Positions 9,017 to 17,708 of a stretch of DNA of 64,000 nucleotides are shown here, piece after piece. Within the stretch, counting starts at the first letter, position 1; each line of letters starts with the position of its first letter. The translations under genes were made by a program, and so were the position numbers. The notes beneath the pieces are model-generated. The model did no database searches and was not told where the DNA came from. It saw only the letters and a program-made list of their open reading frames with translations. The stretch spans positions 62,001 through 126,000 of the forward strand of contig CAWEZE010000021.1 of assembly GCA_963813485.1 (NCBI GenBank), read 5' to 3'. This DNA comes from DASQUK01 sp963813485 (GTDB taxonomy: Bacteria; Actinomycetota; Acidimicrobiia; Acidimicrobiales; VFJN01).

Positions 9017-10090
9017 ATGCGCTCCTATCCTGCGGCCGTGCAGGAGCAAGCGCCGCTGGCCGTTGTGGGGGGCCGGTTGCTGACCCGGCTGGCCGACGTG
9101 ACCGACGACCTCGGCGCGCTCGAGGGGCGTGGCACGTGGGCGGTGGTGCTCCCGTTCGACGGGCCGCCGATTTGCGCCCGGTTCTCGGATCTGCGGCCCG
9201 CGCGTCCGTGGCCTGGCCCCCCGTGGCACGGGCCCACGCCGGCGGAGTGGACCACGTCGCTCGACCGCGATGGATTCTGCGCCGGGGTCGAGGCCATCCG
9301 GGCGGGCATCGCCGCCGGCGACGTCTACCAGGTGAACCTCACCCGCCGGCTGACCGCCCCGCTGCCACCTGGGGCCGACGTGGCCGCCCTCGGCGCCGCG
9401 CTTGGACGGGGAAACCCGGCGCCCTACGCCGCGGTGGTCCGGATCCCGCCCTCCGGCCGCACGCTCGGCTGCCAGGTGGCGTCGGCGTCGCCCGAGCGCT
9501 TCCTCCGCCGGGACGGCGACCGGGTGTGGTCTTCGCCCATCAAGGGGACCGCCGCCACCCCCGACGCCTTCCTGCCCAAGGACCGGGCGGAGAACGTGAT
9601 GATCGTCGACCTGGTCCGCAACGACCTGGGGCGCGTGTGCGAATGGGGGTCGGTCGAGGTCCCGGCGCTCTGCGCCGTCGAGCAGCACCCCGGGCTCGTG
9701 CACCTGGTTTCTACCGTGTCGGGCCGCCTGCGCCCGGGCACGGGCTGGGCCGAGCTGATCGCCGCCACCTTTCCGCCGGGATCGGTGACCGGCGCCCCCA
9801 AACTGGCGGCGCTCGATCACATCGCCCGGCTCGAGACCGCCCCCCGCGGCGTCTACTGCGGCGCCGTGGGCTGGGTCGACGCCGACACTCGCCAGGGCGA
9901 GCTCAACGTGGCGATCCGCACGTTCTGGATCGAGCACGGCTTGCTGCACCTCGGCACCGGCGGCGGCATCACCTGGGACTCGGTGCCGGGGGGCGAGTGG
10001 ATGGAGACCGAGCTCAAAGCCCGGCGGCTCCTCCAGGTGGCGAGCGGATCGCTGGCCGCCTCGTCCACGAGCATCCACCACCCCGGGTAA
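9017..10090 (+). CDS. pabB: Aminodeoxychorismate synthase component I (PabB-type)
   Basis: Chorismate-utilising enzyme that with a glutaminase subunit makes 4-amino-4-deoxychorismate for folate. Of ~357 residues the C-terminal chorismate-binding core is complete: GDVYQVNLTRR, SASPERFLRR, PIKGTAATPD, KDRAENVMIVDLVRNDLGR, VEQHPGLVHLVSTVSGRL, FPPGSVTGAPK and GTGGGITWDS. The N-terminal domain is short. Start candidates are ATG 9017 and GTG 9038; I use the former. The assignment to pabB rather than trpE rests on the PIKGT motif and on pabC lying ~570 bp downstream on the same strand. No pabA glutaminase is visible in the window, so the amidotransferase may be shared with tryptophan synthesis. Confidence 0.85.
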   Translation: MRSYPAAVQEQAPLAVVGGRLLTRLADVTDDLGALEGRGTWAVVLPFDGPPICARFSDLRPARPWPGPPWHGPTPAEWTTSLDRDGFCAGVEAIRAGIAAGDVYQVNLTRRLTAPLPPGADVAALGAALGRGNPAPYAAVVRIPPSGRTLGCQVASASPERFLRRDGDRVWSSPIKGTAATPDAFLPKDRAENVMIVDLVRNDLGRVCEWGSVEVPALCAVEQHPGLVHLVSTVSGRLRPGTGWAELIAATFPPGSVTGAPKLAALDHIARLETAPRGVYCGAVGWVDADTRQGELNVAIRTFWIEHGLLHLGTGGGITWDSVPGGEWMETELKARRLLQVASGSLAASSTSIHHPG

Positions 10091-10114
10091 CGCCGACCGT
10101 ACGGTGATCGGGCG

Positions 10115-10585
10115 ATGGCGCCCTGGCTCGTCTACCGCCTCGGCCTCGGTTGGCTGTTGGGCCACCGGGTCGTGCTCCTCGAGCATCGGGGCCGGACCAC
10201 AGGACGGCCCGTCCGCACCCTCCTCCACGTCGTGCGCTGGGACTCCGCTTCCCGGCACGTGCTGGTCGCGGCGGGTTCGGGCCCGGACACCGACTGGTAC
10301 CGCAACGTGCTCGCCCACCCGCTCGTGCGGGTGACGATCGGGCGCGAGCGCAACGTGATCGGCTGCGCGGTGCCCCTGGCGGACGACGAGGCCCGGAGCG
10401 AGCTGGAGCGCGCCGGGGCCCGCCGTCCGACCGTCACCGGGCGGGTGGCGCGGACGCTGCGGCCCTGGATCGGTCGGACGTCCAGGACAGCCCACAACGG
10501 CCCGGCGGTGGTCATCGACCTGGCGCCACCGCGCCGCCGGATCCACCGCTCCCACCGGTCACAACGCCGCCCGCTGGCCGCCTGA
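10115..10585 (+). CDS. Deazaflavin (F420)-dependent nitroreductase family protein
   Basis: 156 residues of the Ddn/Rv1155-like split beta-barrel group: LLEHRGRTTGRPVRTLL, the conserved ASRHVLVAAGSGPDTDWYRN (cofactor-phosphate region), HPLVRVTIG and a C-terminal arginine-rich tail (RRRIHRSHRSQRR). Family members use reduced F420 to reduce quinones or nitro compounds, often at the membrane, though some bind other cofactors or haem. ATG 10115 lies 24 bp after pabB and pabC begins 77 bp downstream, so it may be co-transcribed with folate genes without being functionally linked. Confidence 0.82.
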   Translation: MAPWLVYRLGLGWLLGHRVVLLEHRGRTTGRPVRTLLHVVRWDSASRHVLVAAGSGPDTDWYRNVLAHPLVRVTIGRERNVIGCAVPLADDEARSELERAGARRPTVTGRVARTLRPWIGRTSRTAHNGPAVVIDLAPPRRRIHRSHRSQRRPLAA

Positions 10586-10662
10586 CGATCCGATGCGGTC
10601 CTCACGGGCTGTCGCGCGCCAGGATGGTCGGCCATGACGGTATTTCTTCAGGAGCTGTGCTC

Positions 10663-11502
10663 GTGACAGGTCCGGTGTGGCTCGACGGGGAGATCGTGGA
10701 CGCGACCGAGGCCAAGGTCTCGGTGTTCGACCACGGCCTGACCGTGGGTGACGGCGTGTTCGAGACGATCAAGGTGATCGGCGGCCGTCCCTTCGCGCTG
10801 CGGCGCCACATCGAGCGGCTCCACCGCTCCGCCCGGGGCCTCGGGCTCGACGTGCCGCTGGGTGACGCCCGGCTGCGGGCCGCGATCGACGAGCTGCTGG
10901 CGGCGGTGCCCGACGAGGGCGACACCGGACGCCTGCGCATCACGCTGACGGGTGGGGTGGCACCGCCCGGTTCCGGGCGGGGGACGGCCGGACCGACGCT
11001 GATCATCATGGTCGCCCCGCTCGATCCCTGGGAGGCGGACACCGTCGCCGTCACTGTGCCCTGGCCCCGCAACGAGCGGTCGGCGGTGGCGGGGGTCAAG
11101 AGCACCTCGTACGCCGAGAACGTCGTCGCCCTGGCAGAGGCCCGGAAAGCGGGTGCGAGCGAGGCCATCATGGCCAACCTCGCCGGCAACCTGTGCGAGG
11201 GCACCGGCACCAACGTGTTCGTGGTGCGCGGCGGCGTGCTCACCACGCCGCCGCTCCTGGCGGGCTGCCTGGCCGGCGTGACCCGGGCGTTGCTGCTGGA
11301 GGAGCTTCCGGACGCCGACGAGGACAACATGCCCATGACGGCGCTGCCCGAGGCCGACGAGGTACTGCTGACGTCCTCAACCAGGGACGTCCAGCCGCTG
11401 CGGATGCTGGACGGACGCGAGCTGCCGGGCATCGAGGGCTCGGTGGCCGAGCGCGCCATCGACGCCATCGCCGATCTCCAGGCGCGGGACCTGGACCCTT
11501 GA
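10663..11502 (+). CDS. pabC: Aminodeoxychorismate lyase / class IV aminotransferase
   Basis: PLP-dependent fold-type IV enzyme; next to pabB it most likely releases pyruvate from aminodeoxychorismate to give 4-aminobenzoate. 279 residues from GTG 10663, chosen because AGGAG (10650-10654) lies 8 nt before it; ATG 10624 is an alternative. Family motifs: VWLDGEIVDA, SVFDHGLTVGDGVFETIKV, FALRRHIERLHRSA, VKSTSYAENVVALAEARKAGASEA (PLP lysine in VKSTSY), NLCEGTGTNVFVV, PPLLAGCLAGVTR and DEVLLTSSTRDVQP. A D-amino-acid or branched-chain aminotransferase cannot be excluded from motifs alone. The stop overlaps the next gene (TTGA). Confidence 0.88.
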   Translation: MTGPVWLDGEIVDATEAKVSVFDHGLTVGDGVFETIKVIGGRPFALRRHIERLHRSARGLGLDVPLGDARLRAAIDELLAAVPDEGDTGRLRITLTGGVAPPGSGRGTAGPTLIIMVAPLDPWEADTVAVTVPWPRNERSAVAGVKSTSYAENVVALAEARKAGASEAIMANLAGNLCEGTGTNVFVVRGGVLTTPPLLAGCLAGVTRALLLEELPDADEDNMPMTALPEADEVLLTSSTRDVQPLRMLDGRELPGIEGSVAERAIDAIADLQARDLDP

Positions 11503-12155
11503 GGATCGACGAGCTGCCGCCGGTAGAGATCCCCGGCCACCGCGCCTCGGGCCTCGGTTCCGACGACCACCCCATGCGGATCATGACCCGGCGAGCGGCC
11601 GGGCTCGCCCCCGGCGGCTGGGACGCCGAGGCCCGTGGCCGCGTCGAAACCACCTTCGACGAGCTCTCGAGTGAATGGCACACCCGCACGTCGGCCCAAC
11701 GGACGGCGGTGGTGATCGACGCCCTCGACCGGGGCGGCGTGACCGGGGGCGGTGTGACCGGGGGCGGGGTGGCCATCGAGGTCGGGAGTGGGATCGGCAA
11801 CTACTCCGGACTCCTGGCCCAACGGTTCGGCACCGTGGCCGCAGTCGACCTGTCGCTCGCCATGCTGCGGCTGGCGCCGCCGGCCCCGGCGGCGCGCATC
11901 AAGGCCGATGCCGCGGATCTCCCGTTCCGGGCAGGGTGCGCGGATGCCGTCGTGCTCGTCAACGCGCTCCTGTTCCCCTCCGAGGTCGACCGCGTGCTGG
12001 CACCCAACGGGTCCGTCGCGTGGGTGAACAGCAGCGGAGACCAGACCCCGATCCATCTGCGGTCCGAGGAGGTCGCGGCCGTCCTACCCGGCGAGTGGCG
12101 GGGCGTCGCCAGCCGGGCCGGCGAGGGCAGCTGGTGCGTGCTACGTCGGGCGTGA
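11499..12155 (+). CDS. Class I SAM-dependent methyltransferase (small)
   Basis: 218 residues if translation begins at TTG 11499, which overlaps the pabC stop as TTGA; an internal ATG at 11574 would give a shorter form. The conserved-looking N-terminus RIDELPPVEIPGHR lies before the ATG and favours the early start. The SAM motif I is AIEVGSGIGNYSGLLAQRF, then VAAVDLSLAML, ADAADLPFRAGCADAVVLVNALLFPSEVDRVLAP (motifs II/III). Just before motif I is a short tandem repeat, GGGVTGGGV, encoded by near-identical DNA at 11735-11769. Substrate unknown; translational coupling to pabC suggests common expression. Confidence 0.8.
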   Translation: MRIDELPPVEIPGHRASGLGSDDHPMRIMTRRAAGLAPGGWDAEARGRVETTFDELSSEWHTRTSAQRTAVVIDALDRGGVTGGGVTGGGVAIEVGSGIGNYSGLLAQRFGTVAAVDLSLAMLRLAPPAPAARIKADAADLPFRAGCADAVVLVNALLFPSEVDRVLAPNGSVAWVNSSGDQTPIHLRSEEVAAVLPGEWRGVASRAGEGSWCVLRRA

Positions 12156-12162
12156 CTGGCGG

Positions 12163-13017
12163 CTACGCGTCCCTGAGGTGGACCACGTCGCCGACCGCGA
12201 ATGTCCGGTGCTGACCCCCGAGCGCCTCCACGACCAGGTGACCCTCGGCGGTGACGTCCACGGCCGTGCCCTCCACGTCGTCGGCGCCGAGGTCGACCCG
12301 GATCCGCCGCCCAAGGGTCGCCGACCGCCGGCGCCACTCGTCCATCGCCGTTTCGGGACCCTCGCTCACCAGCTGGCGATAGCCGCGGTCGAGGCGACGC
12401 AGGAACGCGACGAGCAGGTCGACGCGATCGATCGGCTCCGTCGTCACCCAGTTGAGGGCCACCGCCGTGTCGGCCACGTCGCGGATTGCCTCGTCGGCGT
12501 CGGGCCAGCACACGTTGAGCCCGACGCCGACCACGATCACCGCCCGCTCGTGCGCCGGCGGCTCCCGCCACCCCGCGGAGATCGTGGCGCTCGCCGGCCA
12601 ATCGGCCTCGGCGAGGATGCCGGCCAGCTTGCGCTCGCCACCCTCACCCGCCATCACCAGGTCATTGGGCCACTTGAGCCCCGGGGATACCCCCGTCACC
12701 TCCTCGACCGCCTCCGCCATGGCCACCGCCGTCGCCATGGTCGTGGTGCTCGCCACCCGATACGGGGGGCGGAGGAGCACCGAGACCAGCAGCGATCCGC
12801 CCGGGGGCGCGACCCAGGCTCGCTCGTAACGGCCTCGCCCCGCCGTCTGGTGGTCGGCCACCACCACCACGCCCTCGGGGGCGCCGTCCCGGGCCAACGC
12901 CAATGCATCGGCGTTGGTCGATCCGGTTGACGCCACCCAACGAACATCCGCGAACCGGGAGCCCGCCAGGGTCGCCCGCGCCCGGTCGCCGAGGTTTCTG
13001 GCGCCATCGCCGGGCAT
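12163..13017 (-). CDS. birA: Biotin--[acetyl-CoA-carboxylase] ligase
   Basis: Activates biotin to biotinyl-AMP and attaches it to the lysine of carboxyl-carrier domains. 284 residues from ATG 13017 (or 288 from ATG 13029); it lacks the N-terminal DNA-binding domain of E. coli BirA, so it should not be a repressor. Motifs: STGSTNADALA, the biotinyl-AMP loop DHQTAGRGRYERAW, PPGGSLLVSVLLRP, LKWPNDLV, RKLAGILAE, VVGVGLNV and a C-terminal SH3-like domain ending DVVHL. I prefer ATG 13017 because a TATGTT box (13030-13025) lies exactly 7 nt upstream, suiting a leaderless start. It diverges from the carboxylase gene whose BCCP domain it must modify. Confidence 0.92.
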   Translation of the reverse strand: MPGDGARNLGDRARATLAGSRFADVRWVASTGSTNADALALARDGAPEGVVVVADHQTAGRGRYERAWVAPPGGSLLVSVLLRPPYRVASTTTMATAVAMAEAVEEVTGVSPGLKWPNDLVMAGEGGERKLAGILAEADWPASATISAGWREPPAHERAVIVVGVGLNVCWPDADEAIRDVADTAVALNWVTTEPIDRVDLLVAFLRRLDRGYRQLVSEGPETAMDEWRRRSATLGRRIRVDLGADDVEGTAVDVTAEGHLVVEALGGQHRTFAVGDVVHLRDA

Positions 13018-13022
13018 CCCCG

Positions 13023-13034
13023 TAAACATACGGT
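13023..13034. promoter_or_regulatory. Overlapping divergent birA / carboxylase promoters
   Basis: The two start codons (birA ATG 13029 or 13017, carboxylase GTG 13035) are 5-17 bp apart. On the minus strand TATGTT (13030-13025) is a good -10 for a transcript starting at 13017; on the plus strand AAACAT (13024-13029) could serve a leaderless transcript at 13035. The -10 elements overlap, so the promoters probably exclude each other, and the -35 elements would lie inside the opposite gene. Confidence 0.4.
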
Positions 13035-14813
13035 GTGCTCTCGAAGATCCTGATCGCCAACCGGGGCGAGATCGCGGTCCGGGTCATCCGGGCGTGCCGC
13101 GACCTCGGCATCGGCAGCGTCGCCGTCTACTCCGATCTCGACCGCGACAGCCTGCACGTCCGGCTGGCCGACGAGGCCTACGCGCTGGGCGGCCAGACGG
13201 CGGCCGAGAGCTACCTGGCCACGGACAAGATCCTCGGCATCGTCGAGAGGGCGGGCGCGGACGGGGTCCATCCCGGCTACGGGTTCTTCAGCGAGAACAC
13301 CGATTTCGCCCGGGCCATCACGGCGAAGGGAGTGAGCTTCATCGGTCCGCCGCCCGAGGCCATCGAGATCATGGGCGACAAGGTGTCGTCGCGGCTCGCC
13401 GCCCAGCAGGCGGGGGTAGCCGGGGTGCCCGGCACCACCGAGTTCCTCACGTCCGCCGACGAGGTGGTTGCCTTCGGCGACGAGCATGGCTGGCCGGTCG
13501 CCATCAAGGCCGCCTACGGCGGCGGTGGCCGGGGCATGCGGGTGGTGCGGTCGGCGGCGGAGGCCGCCGAGGCGCTGGAGTCGGCGCAGTCGGAGGCGCT
13601 GAAGGGCTTCGGGCGCAGCGAGTGCTACCTCGAGCGCTACCTGACCTGGCCGCGACACATCGAGATGCAGGTGTTCGCCGACACCCACGGCAACGTCGTC
13701 TGGGTGGGCGAACGGGATTGCTCGGCGCAACGCCGCCACCAGAAGCTGATCGAGGAGAGCCCGGCACCCGGCTTTCCCGACGAGACCCGCCAGGCCATGG
13801 GCGACGCCGCGGTCCGGGTCACGAAGGCCTGCGGCTACGTCAACGCCGGCACCGTCGAGTTCCTCTACCAGGACGGCGAGTTCTACTTCCTGGAGATGAA
13901 CACCCGGCTGCAGGTGGAGCACCCGGTCACCGAGCTGGTCACGGGGCTCGACCTGGTCGCCGAGCAGATCCGGGTCGCCTCGGGCGACCCGCTGTCCTTC
14001 ACGCAGGAGGACATCGTGCGGCGGGGCCACGCAATCGAGGTGCGGATCAACGCCGAGGACCCCGCGGGCGGCGCCTTCGTGCCCTCACCGGGGCCGATCA
14101 CGACACTGCGGGTGCCCCAGGGCTACGGCGTGCGCTGGGACGGCGGCTACGAGGCCGGCGACGAGGTGAGCCAGTTCTACGACAACCTGCTCGGCAAGCT
14201 GATCTGCTGGGGCGCCGACCGGGAGGCCGCGATCGCCCGGACGCTGCGCGCGCTTGACGAGTTCGAGATCGCCGGCATTCCCTCGACCATCCCCGCGGAT
14301 GCCGCCATCCTGCGCCACCCGGACTTCGTCGCCGCCGAACACTCGACCAAGTGGGTCGAGGAACGGCTCGACCTGTCGGGCATCGCCGCCGACGTCCGAC
14401 CGGTTCCCGAGGACGCCGAGACCGGGGCCGAGCCCAAGGTGCGGCGGGACGTCGACGTCGAGGTCAACGGTCGCCGCTTCGGCGTGACCGTGTGGGTGCC
14501 CGAGTCCCAGGCCGCCGCGGCGGCGGCAGCCGCCGGCGCGGGTGGCCGGGCGTCGCCACGTCCCCGCCGGTCGTCGGGGGCGTCCGCCAGGGCGGCCGGC
14601 ACCGGGGCCGTGACCGTGCCCATGCAGGGCACGATCGTGAAGGTGCTGGTGTCCGAGGGCGACGAGGTCGAGGCGGGCCAGACCGTGTGCGTGCTCGAGG
14701 CGATGAAGATGGAGAACAACATCACGGCCGACAAGTCCGGCACCGTCAAGGAGATCAAGGTGACCGCCGGTCAGTCGGTGGGCTCGGGCGACATCGTGGT
14801 CGTGATCGACTGA
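13035..14813 (+). CDS. accA: Acetyl-/propionyl-CoA carboxylase alpha subunit (biotin carboxylase + BCCP)
   Basis: 592 residues combining ATP-dependent biotin carboxylase and the biotin carrier. The N-terminus ILIANRGEIAVRVIRACRDLGI, ATP-grasp glycine loop AAYGGGGRGMRVV, ERDCSAQRRHQKLIEE, EMNTRLQVEHPVTELVTGLDLV and AIEVRINAEDP are typical. A low-complexity Ala/Gly/Arg linker (~residues 495-530) leads to the biotinyl domain with EAMKMEN, biotinylated on K558. The size and domain order match AccA3/PccA of actinobacterial acyl-CoA carboxylases, which pair with separate beta chains; none is in the window. It starts at GTG 13035, divergent from birA. With mutB and meaB it fits conversion of propionyl-CoA to succinyl-CoA, though an acetyl-CoA role is equally possible. 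Confidence 0.93.
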   Translation: MLSKILIANRGEIAVRVIRACRDLGIGSVAVYSDLDRDSLHVRLADEAYALGGQTAAESYLATDKILGIVERAGADGVHPGYGFFSENTDFARAITAKGVSFIGPPPEAIEIMGDKVSSRLAAQQAGVAGVPGTTEFLTSADEVVAFGDEHGWPVAIKAAYGGGGRGMRVVRSAAEAAEALESAQSEALKGFGRSECYLERYLTWPRHIEMQVFADTHGNVVWVGERDCSAQRRHQKLIEESPAPGFPDETRQAMGDAAVRVTKACGYVNAGTVEFLYQDGEFYFLEMNTRLQVEHPVTELVTGLDLVAEQIRVASGDPLSFTQEDIVRRGHAIEVRINAEDPAGGAFVPSPGPITTLRVPQGYGVRWDGGYEAGDEVSQFYDNLLGKLICWGADREAAIARTLRALDEFEIAGIPSTIPADAAILRHPDFVAAEHSTKWVEERLDLSGIAADVRPVPEDAETGAEPKVRRDVDVEVNGRRFGVTVWVPESQAAAAAAAAGAGGRASPRPRRSSGASARAAGTGAVTVPMQGTIVKVLVSEGDEVEAGQTVCVLEAMKMENNITADKSGTVKEIKVTAGQSVGSGDIVVVID

Positions 14814-14873
14814 CCAGCCGATCGAGCGGTCACCCGCGCCCGAGTACCGCTTGTGCGCCGGACCGGCGAGGCG

Positions 14874-15425
14874 TCAGCCCGGGACCTCGTACGTCGGCAC
14901 CATCACCGCGCGGGCAAGCGTGTGGAAGCCGAGGTTGAAGCCGACGAACGCCGGGGACGCGCTGGCGTCCGGACCGAGCTTGTCGACGTCGAGGGCGTGC
15001 ACCGCGAACACGTAGCGGTGCGGGCCGTGGCCGGGCGGCGGACCGGCGCCGATGTATGCCTGGTCGCCGGCATCGTTGCGGGCGTGGATGGCGCCCTCGG
15101 GCAGGCCCACCTTGTCGTCCGATCCGGCCCCCCGAGGCAGCTCCGTGACGTCGGCCGGGATGTCGAACACCACCCAGTGCCAGAAGCCGCTGCCCGTCGG
15201 CGCGTCGGGGTCGAACACCGTGACCGCAAAGCTCTTGGTCTCGGGTGGGAAGCCCTCCCACCGCAGGTGCGGTGACGTGTTGCCGCCGGCGAGCCCGAAG
15301 CGGGCGTCGGCCACATGTTCGTTGTCCAGCGTCTTGCCGTCGGCCACGTCGTCGCTCGTCACCGTGAAGGACGGGACCGGGGCCAGGTGGTCGTACGGGA
15401 GCGGTGGCTTAGGCGTACCCGGCAT
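14874..15425 (-). CDS. YbhB/YbcL family phosphatidylethanolamine-binding (Raf kinase inhibitor-like) protein
   Basis: 183 residues from ATG 15425, chosen because GGAGGA lies 7 nt upstream; the longer frame to 15461 has no such signal. Bacterial PEBP signature: GGNTSPHLRWEG, SFAVTVFDPDAPTGSGFWHWVVFDIP (anion-binding DPDAP and WHW), IHARNDAGDQAYIGAGPPPGHGPHRYVFAVHALD and GFHTLARAVMVPTYE. The physiological role of the bacterial family is unsettled. It is the last gene before a convergent junction with the carboxylase, 65 bp after the LpdA-like gene on the same strand. Confidence 0.92.
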   Translation of the reverse strand: MPGTPKPPLPYDHLAPVPSFTVTSDDVADGKTLDNEHVADARFGLAGGNTSPHLRWEGFPPETKSFAVTVFDPDAPTGSGFWHWVVFDIPADVTELPRGAGSDDKVGLPEGAIHARNDAGDQAYIGAGPPPGHGPHRYVFAVHALDVDKLGPDASASPAFVGFNLGFHTLARAVMVPTYEVPG

Positions 15426-15490
15426 TGGATCCTCCGTTGTCGTGCTCGGAGATAGTGACATCTTGGAGCACGGAGCGGGTGCCGCGTGGT

Positions 15491-16855
15491 CTACTCGGCG
15501 GCGTCAGCCAACGCCTCGGCCAGCGTGGGGTGAACGAGCAGGCTCTCGACGATGTCGTTGACCCGCAGGCCGTTGGTGACGGCGAGGGCGATGACGGAGA
15601 TGAGCTCGGCCGCTTGGCGCCCGACGATCGACCCGCCCAGGACCACGCCGGTGGCGGGGTCGGAGAGGATCTTCACGAAGCCCTTGGTCTCGTTGTTGAT
15701 GAGCGCCTTGGCCGAGGCCGAGAACGGCACCTTGGTCACCCGCAGCTTGCGCCCCTCGGCGAAGGCGTCGGCCTCCGCCAGGCCCACGTCGGCGATCTCG
15801 GGTTCGGTGAAGATCGCCGACGCCGCCTTGTCGTAGTCGAGATGGCGGTGGACCCGCGTGTGCAGGCCCATGACGTGCTCGGCGATCGTGCGCCCCTGCA
15901 TGGCCGCCACCGACGACAGCGGCAGCTTGCCCGACAGGTCCCCGGCGGCGTAGATGTGCGACACGTTGGTGACGCAGTGGTGGTTGACGGGCACGTAGCC
16001 GCCCGAATCGACCTCCACCCCGGCGGCGTCGAGCCCCAGGCCATCGCTGTTGGGGATCGAGCCGATGGCCAACAGGGCGTGGCTGCCTGCGGCGACACGT
16101 CCGTCGGTGCAGTGGACGGCCACCCCGCCGTCCTCGGTGCGCTCGATGCCATCGGCCCGGGCGCCCTTCAGCAGCTGCACGCCCCGTCGCAGCAGCTCGT
16201 CCTCGAGCGCTGCGGCCACCTCGGGGTCCTTCAGCGGCAGCACCTGCTGGCGGCTGACGAGCAGCGTCACCGAGCTGCCGAGCGACGAGAACATGTGGAC
16301 GAACTCGACCCCCGTCACACCGGACCCGATCACGACCAGGTGCTCGGGCATCTCGGGGGGCGGATACGCATCGCGCGTGGTCAGGACCCGCTCGCCGTCG
16401 ACATCCGCCCACTCGGGGATGCGCGGCCGGCTGCCGGTGGACACCAGGATGGCGTCGGCCTCGATCTCGCTCACGCCCTCGTCGGTCTCGACCGCGATCT
16501 CGTGCGGTCCCTTGAGCCGCCCGGTCCCCTGGATCATGCGCACGCCCTGGCTCCGCAGGAGCTGCACGATGTTGGACTCGAGGCGGTTCTCGATCCGCTG
16601 GATCCGCTCCCGCAGCCGCTCGAGGTCGAGCTCTGCGTCCGGCCCGGACAGCCCCATTCCGCCGCTGCGGTCGACCATCCCCATGGCATCGGCGGTGGCG
16701 ATCATCGCCTTGGACGGGATGCAGTCACGCAGGTGGGCGGACCCGCCCACGATGTCACGCTCGACCAGCGTCACCTCGGCGCCGAGTCGGGCCGCGGTCG
16801 TGGCCGCCGTGTTGCCGGCGGGCCCCCCGCCGATGATGACGAAGCGCAGAGGCAC
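15491..16855 (-). CDS. lpdA: NAD(P)H-quinone reductase of the flavoprotein disulfide reductase fold (LpdA-like)
   Basis: 454 residues with two dinucleotide sites (IIGGGPAGNTAA near the N-terminus, VVIGSGVTGVEF mid-protein), the FAD motif IYAAGDLSG and the C-terminal dimerisation domain with HPTLAEAL, including the His-Glu pair. The redox-active CxxxxC of lipoamide dehydrogenase and glutathione reductase is incomplete: residues 40-45 read AHLRDC, so only the second cysteine (C45) remains. This matches M. tuberculosis LpdA (Rv3303c), which lacks disulfide reductase activity and reduces quinones instead. The GTG start at 16855 gives a flush N-terminus (PLRFVIIGGG). It follows the ABC exporter genes after a 60-bp gap. 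Confidence 0.88.
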   Translation of the reverse strand: MPLRFVIIGGGPAGNTAATTAARLGAEVTLVERDIVGGSAHLRDCIPSKAMIATADAMGMVDRSGGMGLSGPDAELDLERLRERIQRIENRLESNIVQLLRSQGVRMIQGTGRLKGPHEIAVETDEGVSEIEADAILVSTGSRPRIPEWADVDGERVLTTRDAYPPPEMPEHLVVIGSGVTGVEFVHMFSSLGSSVTLLVSRQQVLPLKDPEVAAALEDELLRRGVQLLKGARADGIERTEDGGVAVHCTDGRVAAGSHALLAIGSIPNSDGLGLDAAGVEVDSGGYVPVNHHCVTNVSHIYAAGDLSGKLPLSSVAAMQGRTIAEHVMGLHTRVHRHLDYDKAASAIFTEPEIADVGLAEADAFAEGRKLRVTKVPFSASAKALINNETKGFVKILSDPATGVVLGGSIVGRQAAELISVIALAVTNGLRVNDIVESLLVHPTLAEALADAAE

Positions 16856-16915
16856 GGCTCCCAGGCTACGTGGCCCGCCCCGGTACCCTCACCCCCCGCC
16901 AGCTGCGCCCCGACG

Positions 16916-17708
16916 TCAGGCCGCCGTTCGGGCCAGCCGGACCAGGCGGTGGTCGGGCGTGAACAGCCGGCGCGTGAGGCCCAGGCCGATGATCACCACG
17001 TTGGTGGCGACGCAGCCGAGGATGAGGTACATGATCGCCGCCTGGACCAGCACGGCGTCGACCGGGTCGACGCCCGCCAGGATGAGGCCGGTCATGGCGC
17101 CGGGCAGGAAGACCAGCCCGACCGCCTTGGTGCTCTCGAGCTGTGACGTGAGCGCGGTGCGCAGCGCGCTGCGCACGAACGGCTTGGAGGCCTGCTGCCA
17201 CGGCTGCCCGAGCGCCAACCGCGCCTCGACCTCGGGTCGCCGGTCGGCGAGCTCGCCCGACGATGCGGCGGGCGGCGACCACCACGCTGCCGATCGAGTT
17301 GCCGATCATCATGCCGGCGATGGGCACGACCGCCCGCCCCACGTTGGGATAGACGCCGAGGCCGAACACGACCAGCAGGCTGATGGCGGCTGATGCGGCG
17401 ATGGCGAGGGCCGACAGCCGCAGGATGTCGGGGATCTCCGAGGCGCGGCGCCACACGGTCACCGCGGCGAAGATCACCATGGCCACGACCCAGAGCCACG
17501 CCCAGACGACTGGCGCGTCCTCGTCGACCACCAGCATCAGCAGGTAGCCCACGGCGAGCAGCTGGGTGATGGCCCGGGCGCAGGCCCACAGGATCTCTCG
17601 CTCCAGCCGCAACCCCTGCCACACGGACAGCCCGACCGCCACGGCCACGAGGATGAGCGAGAGGGCCAGCCCGCCCCACCCGATCGCGGCGTCATCCATG
17701 GGTCTCAT
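16916..17708 (-). CDS. fetB: FetB-like (UPF0014) ABC exporter permease, frameshifted
   Basis: Membrane subunit of a FetAB-type exporter, linked in E. coli to iron homeostasis and peroxide resistance. Seven or so hydrophobic helices are visible; the family stretch AGMMIGNSIGSVVVAARRIV, then LALGQPWQQASKPFVRSALRTAL and ESTKAVGLVFLPGAMTGLILAGVDP are in two different frames. Removing one C from the CCC at 17256-17258 rejoins them (VGELADRRPEVEARLALGQ), and the span is one base more than a multiple of three. The ATG at 17708 overlaps the stop of the ATPase gene (ATGA), showing coupling. Either a sequence error or a recent mutation. Confidence 0.85.

Noticed and set aside
11735..11769. Short tandem repeat GTGACCGGGGGCGGN as a regulatory or CRISPR-like repeat
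   Set aside because: It lies inside the methyltransferase gene and simply encodes a glycine-rich loop; only two to three units with no spacers.
10602..12056. Minus-strand open frame of ~480 codons
   Set aside because: Antisense to pabC and the methyltransferase, both of which have clear family motifs; Ser/Arg-rich shadow.
15425..17146. Long plus-strand open frame (~570 codons) opposite the LpdA-like gene
   Set aside because: It is the antisense shadow of a well-conserved flavoprotein gene, is low in complexity and has no recognisable motif; such frames are common in high-GC DNA.
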